The notes below the pieces were generated by a model. The model worked only from the letters and a program-made list of their open reading frames with translations. It did not search any database and was not told where the DNA came from. A stretch of DNA of 64,000 nt, taken from Branchipolynoe longqiensis. Lineage: Eukaryota; Annelida; Polychaeta; Phyllodocida; Polynoidae. Where the stretch lies: assembly GCA_030323885.1 (NCBI GenBank), contig CM059196.1, positions 40,889,798 through 40,953,797 on the forward strand, given 5' to 3'. Made by a program: the position numbers and the translations under genes. The stretch's first letter is position 1, and every line of letters begins with the position of its first letter. Shown piece by piece: positions 61,682-64,000 of the stretch.

Positions 61682-62608
61682 GTGGTCAGCCGTTTTTCCT
61701 CCTTTCCTCGCTGTTGACCCTTCTCAGCTGGGCAGCCACTATCTGGTGCCGATATCAGGAAGATATGAAATGAAGTTACTTATGAACATTTCGTGGGATG
61801 CACAAGTTATTGAATTGTGTTGCATATTTTTTATATATGCAATTCAATACTTTATTTCAGACTCAGCATTATGACAGTTACATAAATTGGTCCATAGTAG
61901 GTAGATATAAAAATAAATGTGAATAACATACATGCCAATATTATTAGTACCAATAGAGCGTTGCTGTCTGGTCAGTTCTGTAAGACTTCAGTCACCCAGC
62001 ACAATCGGTCGCCACTAAATTGTACCCACCAGAAGTTGGGGTTATTGGCTCTCCCTACCCTCTCCTTCTCTACATTACTTTGCACCTACAACCACATGCC
62101 TGCTGACTGTTTGAGATACATTTATTTCGAATTTAAGATAGTGGTGAAATTATTCTAGCAAATATTTTAGGTTAGATGAAATACAGTTTTGTATATGCAT
62201 CACTTCCTCACACATGACGCCATGAACTGGAACTGTGACCCAGTAGGTTCCTCCAGATGAGCTGAAGCACACCTGCGAATACACATATAATAAAAATATT
62301 TATAAAGTTATAAAGCTATTTTTATTTGGATCAAATGTATCGCAAACCACTCAGTGTGTGCAGTCTCCCTCCCACCTATCCAGAGACAGGCGGGAACGTT
62401 CCTCAATGATTGCAGCAAGTCTACAGAAGCAGACAGCCACCAACCAGCTTCACGCTCAAGAGACAACACCACACCTCATCATCACGATTTGCAATCCAGA
62501 GTCAGTTTTACCTGACGTCCTGGCGATACACACTATAGAAATGATCCCTAAAAGTATGATCTTAACTCCATGGTTGGTTGGTTTGGGGTGTTCGTAACCT
62601 TACGACGG
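61682..62608. other. Intergenic stretch
   Basis: No splice-supported coding sequence. A repeat motif GCAGAACTGCAACATTATAG at 62615-62640 is shared with 30410-30430. Confidence 0.4.
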
Positions 62609-62935
62609 TTACTGGTTGCAGAACTGCAACATTATAGAGAGGCTCCAATAAATCGGCCCAATCTTTGGTTTGAAGACTTGTCTTCGTAGAGGAAGTGTTA
62701 TGAAGGCTGGGACATCCTTCACGACGTAGTGATGACGGGGCGCCGGGCGGCAGCGGATCTCTCCGTGCCGGTATGTAGTAGAGCTGTAGGTGTGTGTAGT
62801 GTAGTGTAGCACTTGAATCTGGTCAGCAGGGGTTTGAGGAAGGCGGGCAAAGGTGGGAGCAGCGGTCGTTCCAGCAACAAGAACCAGACAAAGAAATCGT
62901 AATAGGTCAAGGGCCCCACCCAAAGAACACAACAA
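62609..62935 (-). CDS. Hypothetical secreted peptide (uncertain)
   Basis: 108 codons from ATG at 62935. The start MLCSLGGALDLLRFLCLVLV followed by AGTTAAPTFARLP looks like a secretory leader with a cleavage site around TTA-AP. The rest is basic with two cysteines (RHGEIRCRPAPRHHYVV; FCNQ at the end). The last 10 residues run into a repeat motif, so the real 3' end may differ. No homologue recognised, no TATA box or poly-A site clear. It could be one exon of a larger gene or chance. Confidence 0.25.
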   Translation of the reverse strand: MLCSLGGALDLLRFLCLVLVAGTTAAPTFARLPQTPADQIQVLHYTTHTYSSTTYRHGEIRCRPAPRHHYVVKDVPAFITLPLRRQVFKPKIGPIYWSLSIMLQFCNQ

Positions 62936-63567
62936 CCCTGGTCAGGGGAAGAAGTGTGCCTGGGAGAAATCGAATGGACAGAATCTAGGAAAGAGAAATG
63001 AGGAGAGTTGAGTCAAAGGACCGTGTCTATTTGCCCTGCGGTGACCATCCAGCGAGCCATAGACACGGACAGAGTAAGAATAGAAAGTGAAAATGCCGGC
63101 GGGCACCCCCTCCTGGAACTCTTTTCAGACATATCAAGGAGGTGCTAGGCCGGCAGAGAGGTGATAGAGAGAGGTGTGGACGAAGTGCGGTCCGGATAGC
63201 AAGTGCTTAACTCCATTAGGGTAGATTCTCACATAGAGAGATTTAGTAAAACCACACACAGGTGTAAGGTTAACCAACTTTTGTTTAATCATTCACTTAA
63301 AAAGGTCTAGGATTATTGTATAATGACAAGAAGTTTGGTAATGCATACACAAGATGTTTACGCCCTATGCTCCTGTCCCTTTGTGGTAAGGAGAAAATGT
63401 AGAAATGCTTTAATTTATAATTAATGGAAGTGAATTGATTTTTAGTAGTAAGGCTACCATGGTGCCACCTGGTGTGTATTTAAGTAACCTCGATATACAT
63501 CATACAACTGCTTGCTCACAAGGCTTTGCTACTATATCTTACTTCTGATTTCCTCAGGCATATATTG
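62936..63567. other. Intergenic stretch
   Basis: Purine-rich at 62985-63180, then AT-rich. No recognised feature. Confidence 0.4.
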
Positions 63568-63688
63568 TTTGTTGGGGTCTCATGTACTATCAATAGCTCA
63601 GGTCATATTAACATAGGTGCCGACTTTTGATAGTACAATCTCGTGGTGATGTTATAGTGCTGCCCCATAATGAGACCAGACCACCAGA
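63568..63688 (-). mobile_element. S1 type 1 tail fragment, diverged
   Basis: TTTGTTGGGGTCTCATGTAC, AGGTCATATTAACATAGGTG and GTTATAGTGCTGCCCCATAA in consensus order. Confidence 0.6.
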
Positions 63689-63887
63689 TATATATATATA
63701 TATTTATCTGTATATCTGAATTTCTAGATATCTGTGTATCTACATATCTGTATCTCTACATATCTTTATATCTGCACACCTATATATGTACATATATAAA
63801 CATATAACTATTCATATATATATATATATTTATATATAAATATACATCTATACATAGAAACATATATATATATATATACATGCATGC

Positions 63888-63930
<43 letters not shown>

Positions 63931-64000
63931 CATATATGAAGAGATTTATTTAGAAATAGATATATATCCATATGCATATACATCGATATATCTGGATTCT
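63689..64000. repeat. AT-rich microsatellite field
   Basis: Mixed TATATC, TATCTG and pure TA runs to the window edge (longest TA run about 63891-63926). Confidence 0.92.

Overview
The window is eukaryotic, repeat-dense genomic DNA. A lophotrochozoan, most likely a mollusc, fits best. The reasons are three intron-containing genes for secreted chitin-binding (CBM14/peritrophin-like) proteins of the shell-matrix or cuticle kind, a SINE tail ending in a motif typical of molluscan genomes (about 29.4-29.6 kb), and an abundance of tRNA-derived SINEs, tyrosine-recombinase (YR) retrotransposons and short terminal-inverted-repeat (TIR) elements. The species assignment is inference. No bacterial-type operons, CRISPR arrays or functional tRNA genes were seen.

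Host genes. Gene 1 (+ strand, exons 4096-4374 and 6149-6708; its signal-peptide exon was not found) and gene 2 (- strand, exons 14902-14788, 13171-12890 and 12459-12122, complete, 244 aa) are tail-to-tail paralogues. Each has a six-cysteine CBM14-like exon followed by a Tyr/Gly/His/Ala-rich exon, with phase-1 introns at matching places. Between them lie two decayed copies of the gene 2 last exon. Gene 3 (+ strand, exons 42138-42675 and 52504-52700, 244 aa) encodes a secreted acidic/Pro-Tyr-rich region followed by a C-terminal CBM14-like domain, split by a 9.8 kb intron full of transposons. All three products probably act outside the cell on a chitinous matrix.

Retroelements. At 21335-24223 (- strand) sits a YR retroelement with a full split-direct-repeat (Ngaro/PAT-like) layout that keeps gag but has lost RT, RNase H and recombinase. 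At about 25.1-29.0 kb (- strand) is a DIRS/Ngaro-like element with gag, an intact RT-RNase H frame and an internally deleted recombinase. A decayed relative of the first one (about 47.2-50.5 kb, + strand) lies in the gene 3 intron, and an isolated RT scrap is at 34.86 kb. Truncated LINE 3' ends are at 1.6, 7.7, 33.0 and 38.8 kb. SINE families named here: S1 (tRNA head GACGGGATGGCCGAATGAG, with two different tails, type 1 and type 2), S2 (head CTCTGTGGCAGAGTGGTTAG), S3 (head GGCAGTGTAATGGTTAACAC), S4 (molluscan tail) and S5 (head GTCTCGTGGTTAGGGTG). SINE strand is given as the strand on which the tRNA head reads forward.

DNA-transposon-like elements. TIR families named here: A (ends TTAAAGCTGCATAGTCCGAT, about 300-450 bp, the commonest), B (TGAAGAGTTCAGGCGCAAAA), C (GGCCC...GTCACA ends), D (AGCCGTGTTTACACGGG), E (GGCCGTATGCACCAATCGG, with a huge CGG-rich palindrome inside), F (hAT-like CAGGGGCGTAGCTAGG) and G (pogo-like CAGTAAAACCTCTCTAAA), plus several single elements. 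Many are nested, so family A can be shown to be older than B and D. Other features are an 18S rRNA 5' fragment (about 60.2-60.4 kb, - strand), three large tandem or low-complexity blocks (13.7-14.7, 17.7-18.9 and 52.9-53.65 kb) and an AT microsatellite field at the right edge.
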